A stretch of 64,000 nucleotides of DNA from 55-13 sp964501275 (GCA_964501275.1 CAZCSP010000005.1:115386-179385); one strand, 5' to 3'; positions 35,201-42,906 are shown, numbered from the stretch's first letter. Notes: generated from the letters alone by a model not told the origin. Numbers and translations are program-made.

Positions 35201-35411
35201 TGTGGTTCGTAACCGGAACTGCCCGTCCGCCATCAGCCGAAGTCACCCAGATATCGCCCTGGTAGCTGAAAGCCAAGCGGCTCCCATCGGGGCTGAGGGC
35301 CAGCGAGCGGGCTCCGACTAGGGGCTCCCGGATGGGAGTCTGGAGTTGGGAAAATGCAGAGGACGCCAACGCCACGAACGAGACGCAAGAAACTAGGACC
35401 ACTGGACGCAT
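32250..35411 (-). CDS. exported tricorn-like S41 protease with N-terminal propeller
   Basis: 1053 residues from ATG 35411; the upstream frame to 35462 lacks a signal sequence. MRPVVLVSCVSFVALASSAFS is a signal peptide. Residues about 30-600 carry many PD40/WD40-type strands (LALSPDGSRLAFSYQGDIWV, PIWSPDGEWIAFASNRTGNWDI), forming one or two beta-propellers. About 660-740 is a tricorn C1-like helical domain (YDANFHGRDWLALKGRYAKFLP). A PDZ domain (about 780-860; NPGDVITKINGKDVS) and S41 peptidase core (IDVRGNGGGNTSDRIIDVL; ENSFSNAEMFPYAMR, which holds the likely nucleophilic Ser) follow. It probably degrades peptides in the periplasm or outside. Monocistronic. Confidence 0.93.
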   Translation of the reverse strand: MRPVVLVSCVSFVALASSAFSQLQTPIREPLVGARSLALSPDGSRLAFSYQGDIWVTSADGGRAVPVTNHIEMDDNPIWSPDGEWIAFASNRTGNWDIFVVPADGGKTQRLTWHSGSDVPSDWSPDGKTILFRGTRDEAFNGVYGVDVATGKTRQYVLDYLSVNSPKFSVDGKKILYTRIGFPWTRPRYQGSAAAQLWEYDIAGNRRIQWRNNEFQHLWPHYALGGKTILTVTMTEKTPSSSYVGKPIPKNVDNVNRCPNIYAVDAPGRARRLTNFTEEGTRFLTVSREGQTAAFERDGDVYVMKLGTEPKKISITASIDDKTTTQERLVLRDGAAEQTLSPKGDRIVFNIRGELWMVPTKKGKGPNADDATQLTDWAGFDEQPHFVSDDTIFFASDRNGAKRLFKMNVDTKAVTPITTDDADVGAISLTPDRKSVSFWKAGKNGGLYTVPIEGGVPKQILSRPMNDDGGPNPQYAWSPDSRYVAYPEALRRSGYYYWDSGSNIWVLDTTTGQKVNVTRLNSAHGAPQWSPDGKYLFFTSNRQGNGIFALPLTQEDARATELDLKYAKPTGPVKVEIDFDDIENRARRVVTTGLVSNIRFDANNGEVFYLLDGDISRVDYNGENPRKVTNGGGIRSFEFTADGNGLEYVKGGALSTQNIRTPQIPVTTVAFRADWRRDLRAERAAAYEQFWRSYNMNFYDANFHGRDWLALKGRYAKFLPSVGHRNEMATVLNMLVGCLEASHTEVSPGAGNPGGESSAHLGFTFDYNHSGPGIKVKDVPSRAPGSYAKTRLNPGDVITKINGKDVSVNEALFAEVLNEQTGRDLTLTVLGTDAKVREVKYRALSGGEFNGIVNANRLQWRRKYVEEKSGGKVGYVHIAGMSGGELDRFNQQVWEYGEGKKALIIDVRGNGGGNTSDRIIDVLERLPNSIYQIRDDEPQLGPGQALGIPMVVMAAENSFSNAEMFPYAMRQRKLAQLVGTTTPGYVIYTYGLPLVDGTIARMPSTGVYRLDGSPLENMGQTMDYTVHLSPEDFFADKDPQLDKAIEVLLKQAK

Positions 35412-35761
35412 ATTCCAAACAGAATACTTGATAGAAGCCCCATATAGAGTGCGGCAATTCATTGCCGCTTTCCCCTGCCCGATTCATCGGGCTGCATGGC
35501 AGGCATCAATACAAAATACCAACAAGAGCTTGTAAATAAATTCAACCATTTGCAACGGCGTCATCCTGAGCGAGCCAGAAGAGGTCTGTAGCTTCACCGC
35601 TTGCTCGTCGCGAGTCGAAGGACCCCACCCGTTAGTAGCTTCTTCCCAACCCACAAACGGGCGAGGTGGTTCGACTTCGCGGCGTCGAAGGTTCTGCCAA
35701 GCAACACACTCGGGCCGCTCTCGCTCACCATGACGCTGTACTACGGAAATGGGGGAACTTG
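35412..35761. repeat. 350-base gap with GTCATCCTGAGCGAG-type palindrome
   Basis: Left arm about 35558-35576 (GCGTCATCCTGAGCGAG) pairs with 35718-35736 with two mismatches. Inside, CGCGAGTCGAAGGACCCCACCCGT (around 35610-35633) pairs imperfectly with 35656-35681. Words of the form GTCATCCTGAGCGAAGTCGAAGGACC are widely dispersed in unrelated bacteria. Bases 35412-35550 hold the protease leader; no gene is supported. Confidence 0.75.
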
Positions 35762-36058
35762 ATGTTATTTACAAGCCCTAACTACAAGCCTGCTACGCCG
35801 AATAAATTCGGCGATCCCAGGGGCAAGTACAATGTAGCCGTGGAGAGACTCAACTCGGAAGGCATCCCCCGGCACCAACTCAAACATGCTCTGAGCAAAT
35901 ACTCCACGGTGATGACGGCGCGGCGTATCAACCACTGCCTCCTCTGCCGGGCGAGCGGGGTCAACGAGGCTGGCCTCTGCGACATCTGCTACCCCCTGAT
36001 CCAAGAACCCGAAGAGTTGGCGCTAGTTCAAAAGTGGCTCAGCGGCGAGGGGCCCTGA
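35762..36058 (+). CDS. small zinc-ribbon protein
   Basis: 98 residues from ATG 35762, preceded by GGGGGAA at 7-base spacing; the frame further upstream is inside the palindrome. The N-terminal 60 residues are basic and polar (PNYKPATPNKFGDPRGKYN). A Cys4 zinc ribbon follows: CLLCRASGVNEAGLCDIC (CxxC-x10-CxxC, about 67-84). The family is not recognised; nucleic-acid or protein binding is possible. Its stop overlaps the next start by one base (TGATG), and that gene overlaps hisF, giving a three-gene operon. Confidence 0.75.
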   Translation: MLFTSPNYKPATPNKFGDPRGKYNVAVERLNSEGIPRHQLKHALSKYSTVMTARRINHCLLCRASGVNEAGLCDICYPLIQEPEELALVQKWLSGEGP

Positions 36059-36873
36059 TGTACCTCCTTATCGGAATTGTGCTGGGGATCGTGATTGGGT
36101 ATGTGGCAATCCATCTGCGCGACCGTCATAGCTCCGGCAAGTACATGGCTTGCGCCGAGTATTGGGTGTACCTGCCCGAGGACAAGCTTCCCCCGCAAGA
36201 CGAGGTGATGAAACTCGTCCTCGGCGGCAATAGTCCGGTTGGCCCCGAAGAAGGCCTCCTCCTGAGCGACATCCGCCTACACATCGGCCTGGTGCTGCGG
36301 ACCAAGAACCCCCACGTTTTCCGCCCCGACCTCTTTGAAGACCACCTGGAGCCGACTGCCGAACACCTCCACCTGATGTCCATCTCCAAGGCCATCGCCA
36401 AAATCCGCTACCTCTCGGAGATCAGGCTGAAGAGCGATGCCCACCTCCAACTCCTTCCCTACCTGGCCTATGCCTATTCCAAGCTGGGCAACGGCAATGC
36501 GATCTACGATGTGAGCGCGGAGCGGCTGATGACGGTTCCCGACCTTCTGGACCAACTCAAAGCCGACAAAAACGCGCGGCGACCCGAGATCCATCTCCAG
36601 ACTATCTGGCGAAAAACCGACGACGGCGGTCGGGCCGAGACTCGGGGGCTCGTTAAGAAGGGCATCCCCGAACTGGTCACCCATGAGGTCCACGGAGACG
36701 AGCGACTTCTAGTGACCGGGCTTGTCGAAGAGGCCGGACGACGACTGTGGGCGCAAAGCCAATTCCCCGAGCAGGTGGAGGTCGAGTCCTATAACGACCT
36801 CTTCCGACTGATGCTGGCCCCTCCAAGAAATGGGCGGTCCCAGGTGCGGATCGTGCGGGTGCAGGGCACTTGA
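36058..36873 (+). CDS. single-TM membrane-anchored protein, unknown
   Basis: 271 residues from ATG 36058, which shares a base with the upstream stop. MYLLIGIVLGIVIGYVAIHL is an uncleaved N-terminal anchor. The rest is soluble and mixed alpha/beta with no enzyme motif I know: YWVYLPEDKLPPQDEVMKLV, LHLMSISKAIAKIRYLSEI, and a repeated I/L-x-x-L hydrophobic pattern. Whether the soluble part is inside or outside cannot be told. The stop overlaps the TTG start of hisF (TTGA), so the three genes are co-translated, but no link to histidine synthesis is evident. Confidence 0.75.
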   Translation: MYLLIGIVLGIVIGYVAIHLRDRHSSGKYMACAEYWVYLPEDKLPPQDEVMKLVLGGNSPVGPEEGLLLSDIRLHIGLVLRTKNPHVFRPDLFEDHLEPTAEHLHLMSISKAIAKIRYLSEIRLKSDAHLQLLPYLAYAYSKLGNGNAIYDVSAERLMTVPDLLDQLKADKNARRPEIHLQTIWRKTDDGGRAETRGLVKKGIPELVTHEVHGDERLLVTGLVEEAGRRLWAQSQFPEQVEVESYNDLFRLMLAPPRNGRSQVRIVRVQGT

Positions 36874-37631
36874 CCGCCGTTCGCGTGATCCCTTGCCTCG
36901 ACGTGAAGGACGGGCGGGTCGTGAAGGGCGTCAACTTTGTGGGCCTGCGGGATGCCGGAGACCCGGTGGAGTTGGCCAAGTTCTACGGCCAGGAAGGCGC
37001 AGATGAGCTGGTCTTCCTGGACATCACCGCTTCCTCCGACGCCCGCGCCCCGGTGATCGAGCTGGCCGAGCGGGTCGCCGAGCAGGTGTTTATCCCCTTC
37101 ACCGTCGGCGGCGGCATTCGGTCGGTGGAGGCGATTCGCGACGCCCTCCACGCCGGAGCCGACAAAGTGAGCCTGAACACCGCCGCCATCCACGATCCAT
37201 CCCTCATCCAGCGGGGAGCCGAGAGTTTTGGCGCCCAGTGCATCGTCGTCGCCATCGACGCTCGCCGGAATCCGGACGGGAGGTCTTGGCAGGTCTACAC
37301 CCACGGCGGCCGCAACCGAACCGACCAGGACGCCGTGGAGTGGGCGGTGCGGGCGGCCTCGCTGGGAGCCGGCGAAATCCTCCTCACCAGCATGGACGGC
37401 GACGGCACCCTCGCGGGCTACGACTGCGACCTCACCCGAGCCGTCAGCGAAGCCGTCCCCATCCCGGTCATCGCCAGCGGCGGCGCGGGCAAGCCGGAGC
37501 ATCTGGTGGATGCTGTGGTCCAAGGCAAAGCCGACGCCGTCCTCCTAGCCAGCCTCGTCCACGACGGCGTCTACCGCATCGCGGAGTTGAAGGCGCACAT
37601 GGCGTCGGCGGGCTTGGAAATGCGGATTTAA
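36870..37631 (+). CDS. hisF: imidazole glycerol phosphate synthase cyclase subunit
   Basis: 253 residues from TTG 36870, the only start that gives the family N-terminus RVIPCLDVKDGRVVKGVNF. Converts PRFAR plus ammonia (from HisH) to IGP and AICAR in histidine and purine metabolism. A (beta/alpha)8 barrel with both catalytic Asp: D11 in CLDVKDG and D130 in VAIDARR. Phosphate-binding loops are VGGGIRS near 80 and IASGGAG near 199, and ILLTSMDGDGTLAGYD near 170 is family-typical. HisH and the other his genes are not nearby. It is the last gene of a three-gene overlapping operon. Confidence 0.96.
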   Translation: MTAVRVIPCLDVKDGRVVKGVNFVGLRDAGDPVELAKFYGQEGADELVFLDITASSDARAPVIELAERVAEQVFIPFTVGGGIRSVEAIRDALHAGADKVSLNTAAIHDPSLIQRGAESFGAQCIVVAIDARRNPDGRSWQVYTHGGRNRTDQDAVEWAVRAASLGAGEILLTSMDGDGTLAGYDCDLTRAVSEAVPIPVIASGGAGKPEHLVDAVVQGKADAVLLASLVHDGVYRIAELKAHMASAGLEMRI

Positions 37632-37688
37632 GGGCGGCGTTACGGCATTTCGGTTTTTCGGCTTTACGGGGGGCACTGCCTCAGGGCG

Positions 37689-37792
37689 CTCATGCCACTG
37701 GACCTCGCCTGCCACAAAACCGCAGCCCTGAGGCTACATCGCCAAGCCTGTACCCTCATTCCTTAGCCTCAGGGTTGCGGTTTTATGGCAGG
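37689..37792. repeat. palindromic repeat after hisF, full copy
   Basis: Arms 37708-37736 and 37764-37792 are complementary over 29 bases with two mismatches (CCTGCCACAAAACCGCAG start). Bases 37689-37734 recur as a half copy at 39489-39534, exactly 1,800 bases downstream. Before it, 37634-37672 is a GGCGTTACGGCATTTCGG-type tract related to 20936-20972. Confidence 0.88.
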
Positions 37793-37862
37793 TTAAGGCT
37801 GGAGCGCAAAGTCAAGCGGAAGGGCAGATATTTATACCAGTTATGCCCCCCCAAGAAAAACA

Positions 37863-37892
37863 TTGACAAACACGCAAAACCGTCGCTATGAT
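37863..37892 (+). promoter_or_regulatory. strong sigma-70-type promoter
   Basis: TTGACA (37863-37868), 18-base spacer, TATGAT (37887-37892), with the start point about 37899, then GGAGGT (37901-37906) and ATG 37911. It is the clearest housekeeping promoter in the window and drives the small exported protein. Confidence 0.85.
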
Positions 37893-37910
37893 AGAGTTTG
37901 GAGGTATCCG

Positions 37911-38375
37911 ATGAATGCGATAACATTTGCCTTCTCTCTCGCCTCATTTGCCTGGACATTATTGAGCCAAAATGGTTTGGATACTCAGAATGTGCAGGTT
38001 ACTCTAAACGTCCATGCCAACGGCACCTCAAACGAAATCAACTTCAGTGGCCCACTTCCTTGCTCGTGGACGATCAAGCAGAACGTCGTGGGCCATACAA
38101 CCGACGAGCCCGGCTGGGCAGCTTGGCTCACTCCTCTCCAGATATACGAGGACACGACGAACGTTAACTATCCGCTGAGTGGCTCGGTTGCCATTCCTGC
38201 GGGACAAGCCTACTACGTTTACCATAGCTACAAGTTGGAGACCGGTAATCAAACCTGGATCGATTCCGGAAGCCTCTCCGCCTCGTTGCTAGGGACGCCA
38301 GCGCTACTGCCTCCCTTTGCGGTTCGGACACGGTACTGGATGAAAAATAGCAGAGTCTGGACTGCGGTTGAATGA
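37911..38375 (+). CDS. small exported protein, unknown
   Basis: 154 residues from ATG 37911, fixed by GGAGGT 6 bases upstream. MNAITFAFSLASFAWTLLSQ is a signal peptide. The mature part is rich in Thr, Asn, Ser and Tyr with beta character (VQVTLNVHANGTSNEINFSG, YYVYHSYKLETGNQTWIDSG) and one Cys. It resembles small secreted beta-sandwich proteins but no family is recognised. It has the strongest promoter seen in the window, so it may be abundant. The following gene starts 38 bases on and may be co-transcribed. Confidence 0.75.
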   Translation: MNAITFAFSLASFAWTLLSQNGLDTQNVQVTLNVHANGTSNEINFSGPLPCSWTIKQNVVGHTTDEPGWAAWLTPLQIYEDTTNVNYPLSGSVAIPAGQAYYVYHSYKLETGNQTWIDSGSLSASLLGTPALLPPFAVRTRYWMKNSRVWTAVE

Positions 38376-38412
38376 GTTCGGTTATAAGGCAATGCCGAGG
38401 ATCACTTAGTTT

Positions 38413-39444
38413 ATGTTGTTAGCCACCCTGTGTGTAATTTCGATTGCCCAAACGCAAGCGTCTCCCTCCCAGTCTCCTCCTCCGTTCGGAATCGTCACTC
38501 CACTCGTGCTGGCCACCAGTTCCAAGGAGAGAAAGGACGCCCTCGAAAGGATGCTTGATCAAAGCCTGGACAAGGATGCCCTTGCCCAGGCTGGATTCCA
38601 TATGGCAAAACTGGAACCTAGTGGAATCGCCTATATCGACGACGTGTGCGTCGCGTCCAAACTGATGACCGACTTCGAGAGGCTGATGCGTCTGATCGAC
38701 GCACATCCTTCAGCCCAGGTCGTCCAGATAGATGAGTTGGACCCGGCAACCCGACGTGCTCTTGGGAAGTTGTTTATGCGCTCCCCCGTGCAGGGCAGGC
38801 CCGGGGCAACGAGGATGCTGGTTCCCAAGGGGGTTTTTGCTTACCGTCCCTTCCTGCATTTAGTCTGCCATGTGAACGATAAGTCCATGTCTGTCCATTA
38901 TCATGGGGGTGACGACGACTATGGTGGAGCCCTATGCGAAGATCAGTTGCCCCCGGACAAATTGAAGGAGATAGAGCAACGGCAAAACATCAAGTCTGAG
39001 CTTGACAGGTTTGAGAAGGAGTTGGACTCGCCTGCCTACACCTTTACCTTCCGAGGCGATCAGTCCAGCCATACCAATGAGATGTCTCTTCTTGAACAGA
39101 CGACCCAGGCGATGAAAAAGCTTGCGGCAAAGCAATCCGAGAGCCGGTCCGCTCTGGAGCAGAAGGCCCTGAAGAAGTTCATCCAGAGCCTCGGGGTGAA
39201 GGAATGGCCCCTGGCGCCCAATACAAAATTCCAAGATCTTCCCGACACCTTTCAGCAAGCGATGGCAGAAGCTGCCATCAGCGGTGCAGGTCCTGGAGCG
39301 GATAAAGCCGCGGTTCTCAGCTTCCTTCAGAAGTCGACCGTCACCGTAGCGAAATCGGGATACATGATCGACACCGGCTACTATGACAAGGCAACGGACA
39401 CTGGACATATCTCCGGTAACTCGCTCGCTTCCATTAAGTTTTAG
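38413..39444 (+). CDS. exported protein, unknown function
   Basis: 343 residues. MLLATLCVISIAQTQASPSQ is a short signal peptide. The mature protein is mixed; residues 35-110 are helical (KDALERMLDQSLDKDALAQAGF), then YRPFLHLVCHVNDKSMSVHYHGGDDDYGG (about 137-165) has a His/Asp-rich stretch that could bind a metal. The region 175-245 is strongly helical and charged, possibly a coiled coil. No known domain. A GAGG at 12 bases is the only ribosome-site candidate. Its neighbour upstream is also exported, and the two may form a pair. Confidence 0.7.
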   Translation: MLLATLCVISIAQTQASPSQSPPPFGIVTPLVLATSSKERKDALERMLDQSLDKDALAQAGFHMAKLEPSGIAYIDDVCVASKLMTDFERLMRLIDAHPSAQVVQIDELDPATRRALGKLFMRSPVQGRPGATRMLVPKGVFAYRPFLHLVCHVNDKSMSVHYHGGDDDYGGALCEDQLPPDKLKEIEQRQNIKSELDRFEKELDSPAYTFTFRGDQSSHTNEMSLLEQTTQAMKKLAAKQSESRSALEQKALKKFIQSLGVKEWPLAPNTKFQDLPDTFQQAMAEAAISGAGPGADKAAVLSFLQKSTVTVAKSGYMIDTGYYDKATDTGHISGNSLASIKF

Positions 39445-39488
39445 GATGAGGCGACCTTGGCCAATGTGCGGTTTTCTACCCCAGGGTG

Positions 39489-39534
39489 GTCATGCTGCTG
39501 GACCTCGCCTACCACAAACCCGCAGCCCTGAGGC
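39489..39534. repeat. half copy of the post-hisF repeat
   Basis: 46 bases matching 37689-37734 with about five differences; the second, complementary arm is missing. It directly abuts the truncated ankyrin fragment. Confidence 0.85.
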
Positions 39535-39541
39535 AGACAAC

Positions 39542-39793
39542 TCAAAGGCCTGCCAGGAACTCGACGGTGGCTCTTCTTCCCCTCTCCTGAGCGACCTCCA
39601 GCGGCGTTCGGCCCTTGGCGTCGATGAGCGATGGGTCGGCTCCGGCGGCTAAGAGCAATCGAGCAACCTCCAGGCTTTGCTCTGGCTGGCTGGCCATCAT
39701 GTGTAGCGGCGTGAAACCCTCGAACTCGCCTGGGTGGAGGTTTCGTGCCTCACTGCCCAGCATCCGCCCTTCGCAACCCAAATCAAGACTCAT
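39542..39793 (-). pseudogene. truncated duplicate of the ankyrin gene at 41860
   Basis: An 83-codon frame whose last 64 residues match the C-terminus of the ankyrin protein at 41860-42906 almost exactly (NLHPGEFEGFTPLHMMASQP, then LLLAAGADPSLIDAKGRTPL). DNA identity over about 39541-39745 versus 41862-42066 is roughly 90 %. Upstream of the match the sequence changes abruptly to unrelated residues ending at the BlaI promoter, so the first 280 residues are missing. One ankyrin repeat and no ribosome site remain; I read it as a remnant. Confidence 0.8.
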
Positions 39794-39807
39794 TTTCTAG
39801 AAACCCC

Positions 39808-39856
39808 TTGCATCTACGAACATCTTCGTATATAATGCCTACGAGGACGTTCGTAG
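39808..39856 (+). promoter_or_regulatory. blaI promoter with two phased operators
   Basis: -35 TTGCAT (39808-39813), 17-base spacer, -10 TATAAT (39831-39836). Operator 1 TACGAA-CATC-TTCGTA (39815-39830) lies in the spacer; operator 2 CTACGA-GGACGT-TCGTAG (39839-39856) covers the start point and ends at the ATG. The centres are 25 bp apart. The layout is that of BlaI/MecI-type autorepression, though the half-site differs from the classical TACA/TGTA. Confidence 0.8.
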
Positions 39857-40255
39857 ATGATGGCAACCAACCCGCAACTTCCCAATCCGACCCCGGTGGA
39901 GCTGGATATCCTTCGCATCCTGTGGCAACACGGGCCGTCCACGGTTCGTGACGTCTATGCCCTGATGAGCAAGGATCGCGACATGGCTTACACCACCACC
40001 CTAAAAATGCTCCAGATCATGACGGAGAAGGGGCTGGTCGACCGGGAGGAGGCGGGCAAGGCGCATATCTATCGGGCGCGCCAGACCGAGGAGCGCACCC
40101 AGCGGAGCATGGTGGGCGAATTTATGGACCGGGCCTTCGGCGGAGCCGTGCAGAAGCTGGTCATGCAGGCCCTCACCGCCCGCAAGACCTCGCCTGAGGA
40201 ACTTGCCGAAATCCGCCGGCTTCTGGATGAGCTGGAGCAGGAGGGCGTGCAATGA
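39857..40255 (+). CDS. blaI: BlaI/MecI/CopY-family repressor, pair 1
   Basis: 132 residues, winged-helix repressor. TPVELDILRILWQHGPSTVRDVYALMSKDRDMAYTTTLKMLQIM is the family DNA-binding region (helix-turn-helix with the conserved W and Y-T-T-T-L/V). The C-terminal half (about 75-130) is the helical dimerisation domain; the N-F cleavage site of classical BlaI is not obvious. Two operators lie in its promoter. The stop overlaps the start of the M56 peptidase gene by 4 bases (ATGA), as in blaI-blaR1 operons. No beta-lactamase gene is in the window, so the regulated process is unknown. Confidence 0.93.
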   Translation: MMATNPQLPNPTPVELDILRILWQHGPSTVRDVYALMSKDRDMAYTTTLKMLQIMTEKGLVDREEAGKAHIYRARQTEERTQRSMVGEFMDRAFGGAVQKLVMQALTARKTSPEELAEIRRLLDELEQEGVQ

Positions 40256-41814
40256 ACTGGATCGAGCTTCTAGGAACAACTCTCATCCACTTCATCTGGC
40301 AGGGCGCCCTGCTCATGGGGCTTGCGATGCTATTGCTCCTGGCCCTCCGAAATCGGTCTGCGCAATCGCGATACGTCGCCTGTTGCGGAGTCCTGCTCTT
40401 GATGGCCGCGTCGCCGGTGATCACCGCCTTGATGCTGGCCCCCGAATTCCAAGCCACTTCGATTCCGCTCTCCATTGAGGGACCCGTCCCGCATGTGGAA
40501 CTCGCGCCTGTTTCGCAGATCGCCCAGCCGCCCGCAAAGTTCGACGAGCGGCTGCTTCGACCGGTGGCGATCGGCTGGCTCATTGGCGTCGTGATTTTGG
40601 CCCTGAGGGTCCTGGGCGGATTCCTGTCTTTGCATGGCCTCCGGCGCAGCGGGCACATTCCCCTTCCGCCCGAACTGCAGACTTTGTTTCTGGAGTTGGT
40701 GCGCCGGATGAGCCTGCGCAAGCCTCCTCAGATCCGCATCTCCAGCCGAGTCGCCGTGCCGACGGTCATTGGCGCTCTGCGGGGCATGATCTTGATTCCG
40801 GCCAGCGTGGCGTCCGGGATGTCGCCCCGAATGCTGGAGACGATCTTGGCCCACGAACTGGCCCATGTGGCCCGATACGACTTCCTTGTGAATGCCCTTC
40901 AATCCATGATCGAAGTGGCCTTGTTTTATCACCCGGCGGTGTGGTGGGTCTCCCAGCGCATCCGCGAGGAACGTGAGAATTGCTGCGACGACCTGGTCAT
41001 TGCGACGCTCAGCGACCGCAAGACCTATGCCCGGGCTCTGACCACCTTGGCGGAGCTCCGTGGCCATTCCCTGGCCGTACGGGCCGATGGCGGAGAGCTA
41101 TTGGTCCGAATCCGGCGCATCCTTGGAGAAAAGTCTATGAAATCGATTGTGTCCCCGCTTCCCGTCGCGATCCTGTTGGGCGCGCTCATCCTCGTTCCTA
41201 CCCTGCAGGGCTATGCCGCCACTCAGGACCCCAAGCCGGTACCGGCGAAGAAAGACCTCGCAACGCCCAAGCCTCAAGCCCAAAAGAAGAGCAAGCCTTC
41301 CAAAGCTGTCCAACCGTCTTCCCAAGTCCACCCGATTGAGAAGGCAGCCAAGACTACCGATGTGGCTCCAATGCCCGCTGAGAAGGTCATCCGACCCATG
41401 GCCAAGGTGTCGACAAGTGCACCGGAAGATGCCCAAGTTGCCAAGACCGCCGCACGCCCCCATGCCATCACCCCTCTCCCCGGCCTCCAAGGAACCCGAA
41501 GCGCCAAACAGTATTTTATCTACCAGCTCAGCCTGGAGATCGAGAGCCTGTTGGAGCAGCGCCAAACGCTCATGCATATGTCCCGCACCGGCGAACTCAC
41601 CATCATGGACAGAGAGATGCAGCTAGAGGCGCTTCGGCATACGGCTGTCAGCGGCGACGCCAACATAAAGGAGCGAGAGATCAAGTTGGATGCGCTCCTG
41701 AACGAAAAGAACGCCGCCGAGTCCGCCATCAAGGTACTAGAGCACAACCTGTTGGCGAATGCGGCCAAACTCCAGTCCCTACGCGACAAGCTGGAAGTCG
41801 TCAGCAAGTCCTAG
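40252..41814 (+). CDS. BlaR1/MecR1-like M56 membrane metallopeptidase, pair 1
   Basis: 520 residues. Helices at about 10-35, 45-62, 100-122 and 305-325 place it in the membrane. The zinc peptidase motif HELAH (about 202-206, ILAHELAHVARYD) and downstream EERENCCDD (about 243) are those of M56 antirepressor proteases. After the last helix, the penicillin-binding sensor of true BlaR1 is absent; instead there is a Lys/Pro/Ala-rich stretch (about 335-410) and a long coiled coil (about 420-520; IESLLEQRQTLMHM, LEALRHTAVSGDANIKEREI). It therefore signals something other than, or not directly, beta-lactam acylation. It probably cleaves or inactivates the upstream BlaI-type repressor. Confidence 0.9.
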   Translation: MNWIELLGTTLIHFIWQGALLMGLAMLLLLALRNRSAQSRYVACCGVLLLMAASPVITALMLAPEFQATSIPLSIEGPVPHVELAPVSQIAQPPAKFDERLLRPVAIGWLIGVVILALRVLGGFLSLHGLRRSGHIPLPPELQTLFLELVRRMSLRKPPQIRISSRVAVPTVIGALRGMILIPASVASGMSPRMLETILAHELAHVARYDFLVNALQSMIEVALFYHPAVWWVSQRIREERENCCDDLVIATLSDRKTYARALTTLAELRGHSLAVRADGGELLVRIRRILGEKSMKSIVSPLPVAILLGALILVPTLQGYAATQDPKPVPAKKDLATPKPQAQKKSKPSKAVQPSSQVHPIEKAAKTTDVAPMPAEKVIRPMAKVSTSAPEDAQVAKTAARPHAITPLPGLQGTRSAKQYFIYQLSLEIESLLEQRQTLMHMSRTGELTIMDREMQLEALRHTAVSGDANIKEREIKLDALLNEKNAAESAIKVLEHNLLANAAKLQSLRDKLEVVSKS

Positions 41815-41830
41815 GGTGATCGTCTAGGGT

Positions 41831-41852
41831 CCGCCGATCTGGAGATCGGCGG
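41831..41852. terminator. hairpin between convergent genes
   Basis: CCGCCGATCT-GG-AGATCGGCGG, 10-bp perfect stem, 16 bases after the M56 stop and 8 bases from the ankyrin stop. GCCTTTGT follows on the plus strand. The same core occurs at about 6637-6654, so it may be a mobile hairpin serving as terminator. Confidence 0.65.
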
Positions 41853-41859
41853 GCCTTTG

Positions 41860-42906
41860 TCAAAGGGTTGCCAGGAACTCGACGGTGGCTTCCCTTCCCC
41901 TCTCTCGGGCGACAGCCAAGGGCGTTCGGCCCTTGGCGTCGATGAGCGACGGGTCGGCTCCGGCGGCCAGGAGCAATCGGGCGACCTCCAGGCTTTGCTC
42001 TGGCTGGCTGGCCATCATGTGCAAAGGCGTGAATCCCTCGAACTCGCCTGGGTGGAGGTTTCGGGAGTTCGGGTTCGCGCCTCGCTCCAGGAGGAGCGCC
42101 GTCGATTCGGGGGCATGCTCCGACGCCCAGTGGAGAGGCTTTCCGCCGTAGAGCCCGATCTCGTCCACCTCGATCGGCGCGCCATGGTCCAGCAATAGCC
42201 GAACGATCTCGACGTGGTTGTTGTGGGCGGGCCAGTGGAGGACGCTCTCGCCGATGCACCCCCGCCGGTAGACGGCAAGGGGATCGCGCTCGACATGCAT
42301 CCGCACCCGATCCAGCATCCCCAGTCGCCCGGCGACCCCGATATCGATGCCGCAGCCATAGGTCGGCGGCTGCCCCTCGTCCCGCTGGGCCGAGATCTCC
42401 ATCAGCCGATCCACGACCGCCTTGTGGCCCGCATAGAACGCATAGAAGACGGGCGGGTAGTCGTGCTGGTTGACGGGATAGACCGGGACACCGGCTTCGA
42501 TGAGGGCGTCCACCACCCCAAGCAGGCCATGCTCGGCGGCAACGTGCATGGAGGTTGCCCACCCGTACTGCGTCTTGCGCGACGTGCCCGCCACCTCGGG
42601 GTTTTGGCTTAAAAGAAGGATGGCCGTGGCCTCGTCGCCGGCTTCCATCGCCTCGAAAAAGAGGGCGGCGGGCGACTTTCCTGGGTCGGAAACTTCGAGC
42701 GTTCGTGCCAGCTTGGCCCAGTTCTCGAACCCGTGCTCGCGGGCGAGGATGAGTTGGGCGTGGGCAAGGCGGAAAGTGCCCGACTGCTTGAAATAGGGGA
42801 CGACGCGGGCGATGGCGTCGGGTTGGCCCGCCATGACGGCTTCCAACAGTTCTTTGGCCTGGATCTTGAGCTGCCTCAAGTTCGGCCGGTCTACCGATTG
42901 ACTCAT
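41860..42906 (-). CDS. ankyrin-repeat protein
   Basis: 348 residues from ATG 42906, fixed by GGAGG 7 bases upstream. The first 90 residues (LRQLKIQAKELLEAVMAGQPDAI, FRLAHAQLILAREHGFENWAKL) match the N-terminal helical module often found before ankyrin repeats in bacteria. Ankyrin repeats follow, about 115-345: TSMHVAAEHGLLGVVDALIEAG, ESVLHWPAHNNHVEIVRLLLDHG, KPLHWASEHAPESTALLLERGA and TPLHMMASQPEQSLEVARLL. Cytoplasmic, protein-binding, partner unknown. Its C-terminal 64 codons are duplicated at 39542. Confidence 0.92.
   Translation of the reverse strand: MSQSVDRPNLRQLKIQAKELLEAVMAGQPDAIARVVPYFKQSGTFRLAHAQLILAREHGFENWAKLARTLEVSDPGKSPAALFFEAMEAGDEATAILLLSQNPEVAGTSRKTQYGWATSMHVAAEHGLLGVVDALIEAGVPVYPVNQHDYPPVFYAFYAGHKAVVDRLMEISAQRDEGQPPTYGCGIDIGVAGRLGMLDRVRMHVERDPLAVYRRGCIGESVLHWPAHNNHVEIVRLLLDHGAPIEVDEIGLYGGKPLHWASEHAPESTALLLERGANPNSRNLHPGEFEGFTPLHMMASQPEQSLEVARLLLAAGADPSLIDAKGRTPLAVARERGREATVEFLATL

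Noticed and set aside
39489..39793. Functional small ankyrin gene
   Set aside because: Only one repeat, abrupt loss of similarity upstream, no ribosome site, and a full parental copy 2 kb away.
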